DNA of 41,103 nucleotides from contig NZ_BJUL01000023.1 in assembly GCF_007989605.1 (NCBI RefSeq), forward strand, positions 1-41,103, given 5' to 3'. Positions 26,573-34,344 of this stretch are shown here, piece by piece. The notes beneath the pieces are model-generated. The model was not told where the DNA came from, searched no databases, and saw only the letters and a program-made list of their open reading frames with translations. Made by a program: the position numbers and the translations under genes. The DNA is from Vreelandella venusta (GTDB lineage Bacteria > Pseudomonadota > Gammaproteobacteria > Pseudomonadales > Halomonadaceae). Within the stretch, counting starts at the first letter, position 1, and the number at the start of each line of letters is the position of its first letter.

Positions 26573-26596
26573 GAGCCCTATAGCCGTTGAGTTATC

Positions 26597-26609
26597 TAAC
26601 CTAAGCTAT
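26597..26609 (-). promoter_or_regulatory. Shared upstream element of Csr-like RNA 2
   Basis: ATAGCTTAGGTTA on the minus strand, 13 bases upstream of the putative -10 CTATAG. It matches the element of RNA 1 at 11 of 13 positions while the flanks differ. An AAACT word also recurs 12-17 bases further upstream in both copies. Confidence 0.55.
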
Positions 26610-26658
26610 GAAATAGAAAATAGTTTCAACTCATGAGCCACACAGGTCTCTAGAGTGC

Positions 26659-26688
26659 TTGCAGTAGCTTGAAACAAAAACATACAAT
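26659..26688 (+). promoter_or_regulatory. Possible promoter of the mipA-like gene
   Basis: TTGCAG and TACAAT separated by 18 bases, ending 32 bp before the GTG start. The -10 is good and the -35 only fair. It lies between the promoter of Csr-like RNA 2 and the gene, pointing away from the RNA. Confidence 0.35.
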
Positions 26689-26720
26689 CTCGCAGGTTTA
26701 AACAATTTAAAGGACACCCC

Positions 26721-27521
26721 GTGACGACTCTCGTTTCTCGTGCGACTCAAAGCACTTCTAACGATAAGGGCCTCACCCCCTGGTTAGCAGCGGCTTTCAT
26801 TAGCATCGCATTCGCTGCCCCCGCCTTGGGGGACAGCTGGGAAGGCAGTATAGGCGCAGGCGTAACCTACTCACCTGATTACCTGGGCAGCGACGACTAT
26901 GAAACACAAGCGTGGCCTGTCCTTAACCTGACGTACGGCGATCAGCTCTCAATCAATGTGCGCGACGGTATTGAGTGGCACGCTATCCGTAGCGGAAACT
27001 GGACCGCATCTCCGTTCATTGGCTACACCTTTGGGCGAGACAACAAGGGCGATATCAGCCGGTTTGAAAAAGTCGATGACGGAGCCACGTTAGGCTTGCG
27101 GATTAGCTATCAGCAAGGGTTCTGGCGTTATAGCGTTGCAGGCAGTACGCCGGTAAGCGGTGACGTTGAAGGCGCGAAATTTTCCGCCAATGCTGTTATG
27201 CGTATGCCTGTGAGTGAACGGACATTTTTCACGCTATCGCCCAGCGTTACCTATTCAAACGAGAAGTGGACCGAGTCGCTATTTGGCGTATCAATGCAAG
27301 ACAGCGTAAGTAGCGGCGTGGCTGCTTATAACCCAGACAGCGGTTACTGGCGAATGGGGGTGAATGCCAGCCTTAGCTATTTCCTAACGCCTGAATGGAC
27401 TGCTACCGGTTTCGTAGGCGCAACCCACTTGACTGGCAGCGCGGCCGACAGCCCAATCGTTGATGAACTAGGTAGCGATTGGCAAGCTCTCACCGGAGTA
27501 TCGCTAAGCTATCGTTTTTAA
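26721..27521 (+). CDS. MipA/OmpV-family outer-membrane protein
   Basis: This 266-residue beta-barrel protein of the MipA/OmpV family begins with a signal-anchor-like N-terminus (hydrophobic core about 20-36, cleavage probably after PALG near 37). The mature barrel opens with the typical GSIGAGVTYSPDYLGSDDY. It ends in SLSYRF, with the C-terminal Phe needed for BAM-dependent insertion. The start is a GTG with AAAGGA 6 bases upstream. It is monocistronic, with an intrinsic terminator right after the stop. Family members are outer-membrane or MltA-interacting scaffold proteins; the exact role here is unknown. Confidence 0.88.
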   Translation: MTTLVSRATQSTSNDKGLTPWLAAAFISIAFAAPALGDSWEGSIGAGVTYSPDYLGSDDYETQAWPVLNLTYGDQLSINVRDGIEWHAIRSGNWTASPFIGYTFGRDNKGDISRFEKVDDGATLGLRISYQQGFWRYSVAGSTPVSGDVEGAKFSANAVMRMPVSERTFFTLSPSVTYSNEKWTESLFGVSMQDSVSSGVAAYNPDSGYWRMGVNASLSYFLTPEWTATGFVGATHLTGSAADSPIVDELGSDWQALTGVSLSYRF

Positions 27522-27524
27522 AAT

Positions 27525-27551
27525 CGGTCGTTTTTATAATCGACCGTTTTT
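27525..27551 (+). terminator. Terminator of the mipA-like gene
   Basis: CGGTCG/CGACCG arms with a 10-nt T-rich loop are followed by TTTTT, starting 4 bases after the stop codon. Confidence 0.75.
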
Positions 27552-27609
27552 AACATAGGCAGTTGGCCATGCCTTAATAAGGCTAGCTTTTGGGGCGTAC
27601 GGATTTAAT

Positions 27610-27639
27610 GGTTGATGGGGCACTTTAGCCCTATCAACC
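27610..27639 (+). other. 12-bp stem-loop with strand-specific pairing
   Basis: GGTTGATGGGGC pairs with GCCCTATCAACC around a 6-nt loop. The one non-Watson-Crick pair is G.U on the plus strand but C.A on the minus. No U-run follows. It lies between the mipA-like terminator and the 3' end of the MocR gene. It may mark a plus-strand RNA or a 3' end structure. Confidence 0.4.
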
Positions 27640-27758
27640 TGATACTGCCCTCAGATGGTTGACAGAATCCTCCCGTAGCCGAGCTCCTCTGCCCTGTGGT
27701 GTGTCGACATAACAAAGCAGAAACTAAACACTCATACCTGCCTCCTGTTGACTCCTAC

Positions 27759-29225
27759 TCATTCTGATACAAGCAGGGCCTTTGAAAGCTGTTCTACTGA
27801 CTGCGTAATCTCAGCTTTACTCAATGCTCCGAACCCAAACCTTAGGTGGGTCGGTATAATCTGATCATCGTTGTAAACGGTGCTTAAAGTTGAGTCTTTG
27901 CCGGGAAGCTGTTCCAGTACCTTCCCATTAACAAGCTTTGAAATATTTACCCATATAGCCATTCCTCCTGTAGGCAGCTTAAAAGAAACCTTATCACCAA
28001 AAAAACGGACGAATTCTTCTGCAGCGAAATTACGCCTTGCCTCATACTCCTTGCGCGTTTTTCTGATATGACGCCTGACTTCGCCTGATTCCATCAGATT
28101 TGAAAGCACAAGTTCAGATACCGCATTACCCTGCCTGTCAATCAATACGATTTCCTGTGCGGCACGCTCAATAAACTGAGCATCGGCCGCCATATATCCA
28201 AGTCTTAGACCAGGAGCAAAGACCTTCGACATTGAACCTATATGAACAACATTCTCAGAGTTCGGTAGGCTTGCGAGCGGAGGAATTGGGTTCGTTTCAT
28301 AGTGAAACTCATGATCATAGTCATCTTCCAGAACCGCAAACTTGTATGTTTTGGAGAGTTCCAGAAGTACCAGCCGCCTGCTCATGTGCATACAAACAGT
28401 TGTAGGATATTGATGATGGGGGGTGACATAAATGGCTGCGACTGAATGTTCAGCCAGTATCTCTCTCAAGTGTTCTATATCTAACCCTTTATCATCAAGC
28501 CTGCACTTCAAGACTTTAAAGCCATTTGACTCAAACGCAGCTCTAGCGGGCAAATAACAAAGGTCCTCCATGACAATGGCACCTTTTCCCGGATCCAAAA
28601 TACGAGAAGCGAGATAAATCCCCATTTGACTCCCTCTGACAACACAAACCTGCTCGGCAGAGCAGTTCATAAAACGGTCGCCGGATAGCATTTTCGCGAT
28701 CGATTTCCGCAATTCAATGCTCCCTTTAGGGTCGCCATAACCCAGCTTTGATTGACGGCTAAGGTCTATACACACCCGTCGATAGGTTCGCGCGAGCAGC
28801 TCATAAGGGATAAGACGAGAGTCCGGAGTACCATCATTCATTATCGGCATGTCGTTATAAGAGCCGCGTGCCTCCTGGTAGAGTATTTCAACCAGCTCCG
28901 AGGCCGATTTTGTCCTGTCGGTACTGTTGACCAAGTAGTGGTCTGACGTGGACAGTCCTTGCTCGGGAAGGATTTCAGAAACAAACGTACCCGACCTAGA
29001 GCGTGTCACCAGCCACCCCTGAGCTTCCAGTTCTTCGTATACCTGCTGTACGGTTTTCCGATTAACGCCTAGTTGCTCGGCTAAAACGCGGGACCCCGGC
29101 AACATGCTGCCGGGCGTCAGCCGCCCTTCCTTAATATCCGCCGTTAACGTGTTCAACAGCTTTGAATGCAAAGTTTTACCAGAGCTGTCTTTCAGCCACA
29201 GCTGAGTTTGCCAAGGTCTTAACAT
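27759..29225 (-). CDS. MocR/GabR-type PLP-dependent regulator
   Basis: This 488-residue GntR-superfamily regulator has an N-terminal winged helix-turn-helix (about 20-85; LAEQLGVNRKTVQQVYEEL). It is fused to a fold-type I aminotransferase domain. The PLP lysine is Lys334 in GSMSKVFAPGLRLGY, and the cofactor-binding Asp/Tyr are in LEDDYDHEF. MocR proteins sense amino-compounds or PLP and commonly regulate a divergent gene. Here the divergent pair is the class II aldolase and DapA-family lyase, so it most likely controls them and itself through the 106-bp spacer. AGAGGGGG before the ATG is a good ribosome site. Codon and base use looks more AT-rich than in surrounding genes, a hint of transfer. 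Confidence 0.9.
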   Translation of the reverse strand: MLRPWQTQLWLKDSSGKTLHSKLLNTLTADIKEGRLTPGSMLPGSRVLAEQLGVNRKTVQQVYEELEAQGWLVTRSRSGTFVSEILPEQGLSTSDHYLVNSTDRTKSASELVEILYQEARGSYNDMPIMNDGTPDSRLIPYELLARTYRRVCIDLSRQSKLGYGDPKGSIELRKSIAKMLSGDRFMNCSAEQVCVVRGSQMGIYLASRILDPGKGAIVMEDLCYLPARAAFESNGFKVLKCRLDDKGLDIEHLREILAEHSVAAIYVTPHHQYPTTVCMHMSRRLVLLELSKTYKFAVLEDDYDHEFHYETNPIPPLASLPNSENVVHIGSMSKVFAPGLRLGYMAADAQFIERAAQEIVLIDRQGNAVSELVLSNLMESGEVRRHIRKTRKEYEARRNFAAEEFVRFFGDKVSFKLPTGGMAIWVNISKLVNGKVLEQLPGKDSTLSTVYNDDQIIPTHLRFGFGALSKAEITQSVEQLSKALLVSE

Positions 29226-29265
29226 GTCACCCCCTCTTCTGGACCACTTAAATTAAAAAAACTGG

Positions 29266-29278
29266 CCCTTATTAAGGG
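29266..29278. promoter_or_regulatory. Candidate operator between MocR gene and aldolase operon
   Basis: CCCTTA-T-TAAGGG is a perfect 6+6 palindrome in the divergent spacer, flanked by GG and TCC. It is a plausible binding site for the MocR-type protein. MocR proteins often use direct repeats, so the assignment is tentative. Confidence 0.45.
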
Positions 29279-29331
29279 TCCAAAACGGCGATATTGTACA
29301 ACCATTATCAAAGCCACCTGAGGAAAAAAGC

Positions 29332-30108
29332 ATGAAGACCGCCACTAAAGCAAAACAGGAACTAATGCAGATTGCAGAAAGCAATATGCAAGAGCGTATA
29401 CAAGACATAGAGCTGACTGTTCGTGAAAAACTCGCGCTGACATGCCGAATCCTGTTCGATAAAGGTCACGATTCAGGCTTGGCAGGCCAGATTACCTGCC
29501 GTAGTGAGCAGCCCAATACTTTTCTAACTCAACGACTGGGTTTGGGGTTTGATGAAATTACAGCCGAAAACTTGTTAATCGTGGATCATGACCTCGAACT
29601 ATTGGCTGGCAAAGGCATGCCCAACCCAGCCAACCGTTTCCATACTTGGATCTATAAAGAGCACCCAGAAGTTAATTGCATCATTCATACCCACCCTACC
29701 CATGTGGCCGCATTGTCGATGCTAGAAGTACCACTGATCATTTCCCAAATGGACACTGCCGCTTTGTACAACGATTGCTCGTTCGTTGCTGAATGGCCAG
29801 GCGTCCCTGTTGGAAATGAAGAGGGCGTATTAATTTCAAAGGCGCTGGGTAATAACCGAGCTGTATTTCTTGCCCACCACGGACAACTTGTAACCGGCAA
29901 AACGATTGAAGAGGCCTGTAACTTGGCCATCCTGATCGAGCGAGCGGCAAAACTGCAGCTTCTAGCAATGTCTGCTGGTCAAATTAAGCCCTTACCTCAT
30001 GACCTGGCCCAGGAAGCACATGACTGGGTATCGTCCGACAAACGAAACAAAGTGAATTTTGCTTACTACGCAAGACAGGCTCTAAAAAATCACCAAAACT
30101 GCATTTAA
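29332..30108 (+). CDS. Class II aldolase/adducin-family protein
   Basis: This 258-residue enzyme has the class II aldolase (fuculose-phosphate-aldolase-like) fold. The zinc-binding histidines are His119 and His121 (IIHTHPTH) plus His182/His183 (LAHHGQ). Family members catalyse retro-aldol cleavage or decarboxylation of small hydroxy-acids or sugars. No phosphate-specific feature is obvious. It is the first gene after the MocR divergent promoter, with GAGG upstream of the ATG. It is followed after 10 bases by a DapA-family lyase gene. The pair probably acts on one substrate in sequence, but I cannot name it. Confidence 0.88.
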   Translation: MKTATKAKQELMQIAESNMQERIQDIELTVREKLALTCRILFDKGHDSGLAGQITCRSEQPNTFLTQRLGLGFDEITAENLLIVDHDLELLAGKGMPNPANRFHTWIYKEHPEVNCIIHTHPTHVAALSMLEVPLIISQMDTAALYNDCSFVAEWPGVPVGNEEGVLISKALGNNRAVFLAHHGQLVTGKTIEEACNLAILIERAAKLQLLAMSAGQIKPLPHDLAQEAHDWVSSDKRNKVNFAYYARQALKNHQNCI

Positions 30109-30118
30109 GGGGTAAGTC

Positions 30119-31000
30119 ATGAACTTATCAGGCATCATTGGCTATCCGGTAACTCCCTTTAGCCAAAATAATAAACAGGTAGATCTCAACAAACTCGGTA
30201 GCGTGATAGATGTGCTGCTTGAAGCCAAAGTAGATGCTATTGCTGCATTAGGCAGTGCCGGTGAGGCCGCCTATTTGAGTGAAGAGGAGTGGAAGCAGGT
30301 CGCTGAATACACTGTGAAGTATGTTGCAGGTAGGGTACCTGTGGTCATTGGTATCGCAGAGCTTACCACCGAGCAAGCCGTTAAATACGCGCAGCATGCT
30401 CATAACATCGAGGCCGATGTCATTATGCTCTCTCCATTTTCGTATTATAAATTGAGCGAAGCTGAAATCTTCCAGCACTACGAAGCAGTCTCAAGCGCAA
30501 GCCCGCTGCCCATAATGGTTTATAACAACCCCGCTACCTGTGGCGTGGATATGAGTCCCGAATTCATGCTTAAAATGGTCGACAGCATACAGAATGCATG
30601 CATGATCAAGGAAAGCACTGGCGACATACAACGAATGCACAAGATCTACACATTATCGGATGGCAAAGTGCCCTTCTTTAATGGCTGTAACCATATGGCG
30701 TTAGAGGCTCTCAATGCAGGTGCCAGCGGTTGGTGTACAGCAGCTCCTTGCCTGATAGGCGATAAACCGAAACAACTGTTCGACGCGGTCAAGAGCGGTG
30801 ACAATGAGAAGGCTAAGGCACTGTTTTACCAGCAATACGAGTTTCTTGAATTTATCGTTTCATTCGGCCTAGCAGCAGCAATTAAATCAGGGCTTACACT
30901 TCAAGGAAAAGAAGCAGGTAACCCAAGAAAACCGCTTCTTCCTTTAAACAAGACAGCGCAGCAGCGGCTTCAAAGTATGTTGGACAATCTGAATCAATAG
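30119..31000 (+). CDS. DapA-family (dihydrodipicolinate synthase-like) lyase
   Basis: This 293-residue (beta/alpha)8 barrel belongs to the DHDPS/N-acetylneuraminate lyase family. The Schiff-base Lys164 (MIKEST) and catalytic Tyr135 (MVYNNP) are present, and the GSAGE loop at 45-49 recognises the keto-acid part. It probably is not the biosynthetic DapA, because it sits in a MocR-controlled operon with an aldolase and differs around the substrate loop. An aldolase or dehydratase acting on a 2-keto acid is likelier. AGGGG precedes the ATG, 10 bases after the upstream stop. It is the last gene of the unit and is followed by a stem-loop. Confidence 0.88.
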   Translation: MNLSGIIGYPVTPFSQNNKQVDLNKLGSVIDVLLEAKVDAIAALGSAGEAAYLSEEEWKQVAEYTVKYVAGRVPVVIGIAELTTEQAVKYAQHAHNIEADVIMLSPFSYYKLSEAEIFQHYEAVSSASPLPIMVYNNPATCGVDMSPEFMLKMVDSIQNACMIKESTGDIQRMHKIYTLSDGKVPFFNGCNHMALEALNAGASGWCTAAPCLIGDKPKQLFDAVKSGDNEKAKALFYQQYEFLEFIVSFGLAAAIKSGLTLQGKEAGNPRKPLLPLNKTAQQRLQSMLDNLNQ

Positions 31001-31040
31001 AAGATAGAAATAGTGATATACGATGATTTTCAGTCCAAAT

Positions 31041-31058
31041 GGCTGCTCTTAAGCAGCC
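31041..31058 (+). terminator. Stem-loop after the DapA-like gene
   Basis: GGCTGC/GCAGCC arms, extendable by four AT/G.T pairs, enclose TCTTAA. GTTTATT follows. It is a modest intrinsic terminator 40 bp after the stop codon. Confidence 0.55.
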
Positions 31059-31285
31059 GTTTATTACGCTCGATTTCGTGAACTTTGTCAGGGCTAATCG
31101 ACAACGGACCGATCACCCTACAGCTTCGAGCGTTGTCTGACTGCTGCAAACTCTTGGATAGCTAGTTTTAACCTTTGGAGCCTACCACTCAACGACTACT
31201 CATGTCTTTCACGGGTAAGCTCCTTCCCCTTCAAAACCATTCCATTAACCCCTTCCTTTTAGCTCTTTGAGGTTTATTCCTTTTT

Positions 31286-31308
31286 CGCATTACAAAGCAT
31301 GTAATGCG
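31286..31308. other. Perfect 9-bp dyad CGCATTACA/TGTAATGCG
   Basis: The arms enclose AAGCA. A T5 run precedes rather than follows on the plus strand, so it is not a normal terminator. It could be an operator or part of an unrecognised RNA. Confidence 0.4.
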
Positions 31309-31655
31309 CACCGCCTTATTTTGACTTGATGCATCTCAACAGCTTCATCAAGAGGTACTTTAAGCTCATTAAAAACACTCATAATGAAACCTCTTCCTTA
31401 AGTCATTTAGTAAGCTTTTTAAGCTCGGCTTTTTATATCCTTGTTAAACTATCCTTCGTAGACGTTGGGTAAGCTAACACCAGATAAATGAAATCTACTA
31501 AAGCCAAAAAACAAATAACCCTAGCACCACCACTTTAGATGAGTTATCCCAAAATCACGATTACCAATGGTAGGCACATCACAATGGCCAAGACCAGGAT
31601 GTCGGCACTGCTGGAAATGACTGCTTGAGCATGGCTTTCATAGTTGCATATGAAA

Positions 31656-31678
31656 ACGGCGGGCATCATGCCCGCCGT
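31656..31678 (-). terminator. Terminator of the DJ-1/PfpI gene
   Basis: Perfect 9-bp arms (ACGGCGGGC/GCCCGCCGT) with a 5-nt loop are followed on the minus strand by TTTTC, 30 bp after the DJ-1 stop. Confidence 0.75.
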
Positions 31679-31707
31679 CATGCTTTCTAACGCTAAAAAA
31701 GAACTAC

Positions 31708-32394
31708 TTAACGCGCCAGCCATGCCATCAGTGCTTCAGCAGTAGCCGCAGAAGAAGGTGGATTTTGACCGGTAATTAGCTGGCCGTCTTCACGCACATA
31801 CGGTGTAAAATCATCTGCTTTGCTGTAAATAGCGCCGTTCTGTTGCAACGCATCTTCCACCAAATGCGGGACAATATTCGTCAGGCCGACCGCCTCTTCT
31901 TCGCCGTTGGTAAAGCCTGTGACTTGACGCCCTTTTACCAGTGGTTCACCACTGCTGTTTTTTGCATTAATCAACACGATGGGCGCATGGCAAACCGATG
32001 CCACTGGCTTGCCCTGGGCAATAAAGTTTTCGATCAGCTGGATAGAGTCTTTATCGTCAACCAAGTCCCACAGCGGGCCATGGCCACCAGGGTAGAACAC
32101 AGCATCGAAATCATCAGCACTCATATCGCTAAGGCGGTGCGTTGCCGCTAGCGCCGCGTTCGCTTCATCATCTTGCTTAAAGCGCCGCGTTTCATCGGTT
32201 TGGCTATCGTCTGCGTCACTTTTTGGGTCAAGTGGCGGCTGCCCTCCGTTTGGCGAGGCCAGCGTTACGTCTGCACCAGCATCTTTAAAGACATAGTAAG
32301 GCGCTGCTAGCTCTTCTAACCAAAAGCCAGTTTTTTCGCCGGTGTCTCCTAACTGATCATGGGAGGTCAACACCACTAAAATACGCTTGCTCAT
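31708..32394 (-). CDS. DJ-1/PfpI (Hsp31-like) protein
   Basis: This 228-residue type 1 glutamine-amidotransferase-like protein is close to the Hsp31/ThiJ group. It has the nucleophile Cys135 with adjacent His136 (ASVCHAP) and an N-terminal conserved Glu region (GEKTGFWLEEL). A GGHGPLWD loop near 103-110 is typical. Members act as glyoxalase III-like or protein-repair enzymes against reactive carbonyl stress. It is cytoplasmic and probably monocistronic, with its own terminator. The glutaredoxin-MauE gene upstream on the same strand is 108 bp away. Confidence 0.88.
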   Translation of the reverse strand: MSKRILVVLTSHDQLGDTGEKTGFWLEELAAPYYVFKDAGADVTLASPNGGQPPLDPKSDADDSQTDETRRFKQDDEANAALAATHRLSDMSADDFDAVFYPGGHGPLWDLVDDKDSIQLIENFIAQGKPVASVCHAPIVLINAKNSSGEPLVKGRQVTGFTNGEEEAVGLTNIVPHLVEDALQQNGAIYSKADDFTPYVREDGQLITGQNPPSSAATAEALMAWLAR

Positions 32395-32502
32395 CTAATA
32401 ACTCCTAAGTGTGAAGCGTGCGATAGCGTCTCGCGTTACTTATCCTACCTTGGGGCGTGTTTTCCGGGTTGCAAGGCGCATAACCTTTTCTACTCACTTG
32501 CG

Positions 32503-33240
32503 TTACAGCAGACTCTTCAGCGGCATCCATAACCCCATGGCGATCATGACAAGGTTTTCCGTCAGCGAAATAAAGCCCAGCGGCACATTGCTATTCCCTC
32601 CCGCACAGGCACATTTCAGTTCTCGCTTATCGATATACACCGCCTTAATCACCGACACAGCACCCACCGTACCAATGAACAGTGCCAGCGGCGCTGCCAG
32701 CCAGATCAATGCCCCCGCCAGCATCAAGACACCCGCCAGGGTTTCCGCATAGGGGTAAACATACCCATAGGGCACATAGCGCTTGGCCAGCAAATCGTAA
32801 TTCAGAAACATGGTGCTGAAGCTTTCCACGTCTTGAAGCTTCTGCAATCCAAGCAACACCATGGCACTAGCCACTGCATATTCAGGTAATCGCGCCGTCA
32901 ATAGCGCCCCATGGGCCAGCCAGCTAATCGCCAAACCAATCAACAACGCCGTGGCAAAAATGGCGATCACTGGCCGATAGGATGTTTCCTGAGCACTCGG
33001 CACGCTTAACCCCAAATAATCGCGCACCTCTTCATAGCCACCGATGCGCTTATCATCAATATAGGTTTGCGGCGTCGTACCGACCTGCTCTTTCGCTTTA
33101 AATGCATCGGTTTCGTCGCGGGATGTTAACGGGTGGTCATGCACCTCGTAGCCCTTACGCTGCAGCAATGAAACGGTTTTCAAACCAAAAGGGCACTGGT
33201 GCGCATCTGTTTTCATGCGATAAACATGTGCCGTTGCCAT
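32503..33240 (-). CDS. Glutaredoxin-MauE/DoxX membrane fusion protein
   Basis: This 245-residue two-domain protein has an N-terminal glutaredoxin fold (about 1-80; CPFG at 16-19 with one Cys, TPQTYIDDKRIGGYEE). A membrane part with about four helices and a MauE/DoxX-like pattern follows, with a C-x-C (KCACAGG) in a loop near residue 211. It probably passes electrons or disulfides across the inner membrane. The target is unknown. The single-Cys site means a monothiol mechanism or use of the membrane C-x-C as partner. It is encoded upstream of the DJ-1 gene, so both may belong to stress defence. Confidence 0.85.
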   Translation of the reverse strand: MATAHVYRMKTDAHQCPFGLKTVSLLQRKGYEVHDHPLTSRDETDAFKAKEQVGTTPQTYIDDKRIGGYEEVRDYLGLSVPSAQETSYRPVIAIFATALLIGLAISWLAHGALLTARLPEYAVASAMVLLGLQKLQDVESFSTMFLNYDLLAKRYVPYGYVYPYAETLAGVLMLAGALIWLAAPLALFIGTVGAVSVIKAVYIDKRELKCACAGGNSNVPLGFISLTENLVMIAMGLWMPLKSLL

Positions 33241-33399
33241 ACTTCCTCCCTGTTGTGCAACAAAGTGCAGTCCATCATTCGCTGCCTAGGTATAAGGGTA
33301 GACACCTTAGCCAGTCTTGCCGAACAGCCTTTGGCGCTGACTCGTTACCTTCGATAAGATAACGCGGTGAACTTCTTTTTTTAGGTTAGCGAGCACGCC

Positions 33400-34185
33400 G
33401 TGAGCATTGAAGCGCGAGAGTTTTATCGCCAAGGGCCAATGCACCGCCCAGAGCGTGCCAGCAACTTTGCGCTGATCCGTCGCCAGTTCGATTTTCGCTC
33501 AATTGAAATAGGCCGCTGGGTGACCACCGCCGAGCGCGACCGCGCCGCCGAGCTTTTTCACGATGCGCTGTGCGATTTAATGCTAATCCTGCACGGTAAT
33601 GAAGCACTGATTTCGCTGCGTGGCTCGTTAGCCCTACAGTACGGCTGCGGCGGTAGGCCCGGCGTTTCTGCCCATTACGCCCCCAGCCAGCGCAGCTTTT
33701 CGCTCGCCAAGAATGCAGGGCCTGGCAGCATTGCCCACGAATGGTTTCACGCCTTCGATCACTACATTGCCCAGAAGTGTTTTTACAACGTGCCCGCTAG
33801 CGCCTTCGCCTCGGCGGCATGGCTAGCAGATGCAGCCCCGATTAATCACCCGCTCAACCAGCGCCTACTCACCTGCTTCCACGCTATTCTGCTTCACCCC
33901 GACGGCCAGCAGCCCAGCGCGCTTTTCAACCACTCCACCGCCATGGACAAAGCACTCGGCCAGCTCTATTACAGCAAACCAGAAGAGCTATGCGCCCGAG
34001 CCTTTGAAGCCTTCGTGCAAGACGCCAGCATCAAAAACCACTTCCTGGTGAAAGGCACCAAAACCTCCACTGAGGCAGCACGCGGCCTCTACCCACAAGG
34101 CGAACAGCGCGAACGCATCAACGCGCTATTCAGCGCCTATTTTGCCAGCTTGGGGAAAGCACTCAGCAAAGAGAGCCGCTCATAA
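33400..34185 (+). CDS. CLCA_X-type putative metallopeptidase
   Basis: This 261-residue protein carries a HEWFHAFDHY segment (His113-Glu114-x-x-His117, Asp120). That is an HEXXH zinc-peptidase motif with a downstream Asp like that of LPD1-type domains of mobile-element polyvalent proteins. I recall similar proteins annotated as CLCA_X family; that name needs checking. No signal peptide is visible, so it is probably cytoplasmic. The start is a GTG with only a weak site upstream. It is divergent from the glutaredoxin-MauE gene. The substrate and role are unknown. Confidence 0.78.
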   Translation: MSIEAREFYRQGPMHRPERASNFALIRRQFDFRSIEIGRWVTTAERDRAAELFHDALCDLMLILHGNEALISLRGSLALQYGCGGRPGVSAHYAPSQRSFSLAKNAGPGSIAHEWFHAFDHYIAQKCFYNVPASAFASAAWLADAAPINHPLNQRLLTCFHAILLHPDGQQPSALFNHSTAMDKALGQLYYSKPEELCARAFEAFVQDASIKNHFLVKGTKTSTEAARGLYPQGEQRERINALFSAYFASLGKALSKESRS

Positions 34186-34257
34186 AACGTGAGTTGTGCG
34201 AAACACGCCAATGACGACTACGCTTCAATGACACTCATTTCTCAAAGGAAGAGAAAA

Positions 34258-34344
34258 ATGCCCTCTACTACAACCATTGTGGTTATCGTTGTTGTGATCG
34301 TTGCCGTCACAGGGATAGGTTTCAGCGGCCTACTCCCCTTTTAA
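34258..34344 (+). CDS. Small hydrophobic membrane peptide, 28 residues
   Basis: A 28-codon frame encodes MPSTTT followed by about 17 almost purely Val/Ile residues (VVIVVVIVAVTGIGF) and SGLLPF. AAAGGAAGAG lies just before the ATG, a strong ribosome site. It is a single-pass membrane peptide of unknown family. A short palindrome (CCCCTT/AAGGGG) overlaps the stop codon. It follows the CLCA_X-like gene by 72 bp and may be cotranscribed. Confidence 0.6.
   Translation: MPSTTTIVVIVVVIVAVTGIGFSGLLPF

Larger units (their letters stand above)
31001..31707. other. 707-bp gene-free AT-rich region
   Basis: I find no coding region I can support. It contains the stem-loop after the DapA-like gene (31041-31058), a perfect 9-bp dyad at 31286-31308 and a T-rich stretch around 31380-31440. 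The DJ-1 gene terminator lies at its right end. Base composition is visibly more AT-rich than the flanks. It could be the scar of a lost gene or the edge of an acquired segment. Confidence 0.5.

Noticed and set aside
25829..26583. The two GGA-rich stretches as ordinary dispersed repeats or terminators of the plus-strand genes
   Set aside because: The T-runs, G.U-only pairings and GGA loops all point to minus-strand RNAs, and the copies differ too much to be a simple duplication.
31544..31669. A 41-codon minus-strand frame with a hydrophobic C-terminus (DILVLAIVMCLPLVIVILG)
   Set aside because: Its start overlaps the DJ-1 terminator hairpin and there is no ribosome site. It could be the tail of a lost membrane protein, but not enough to call.
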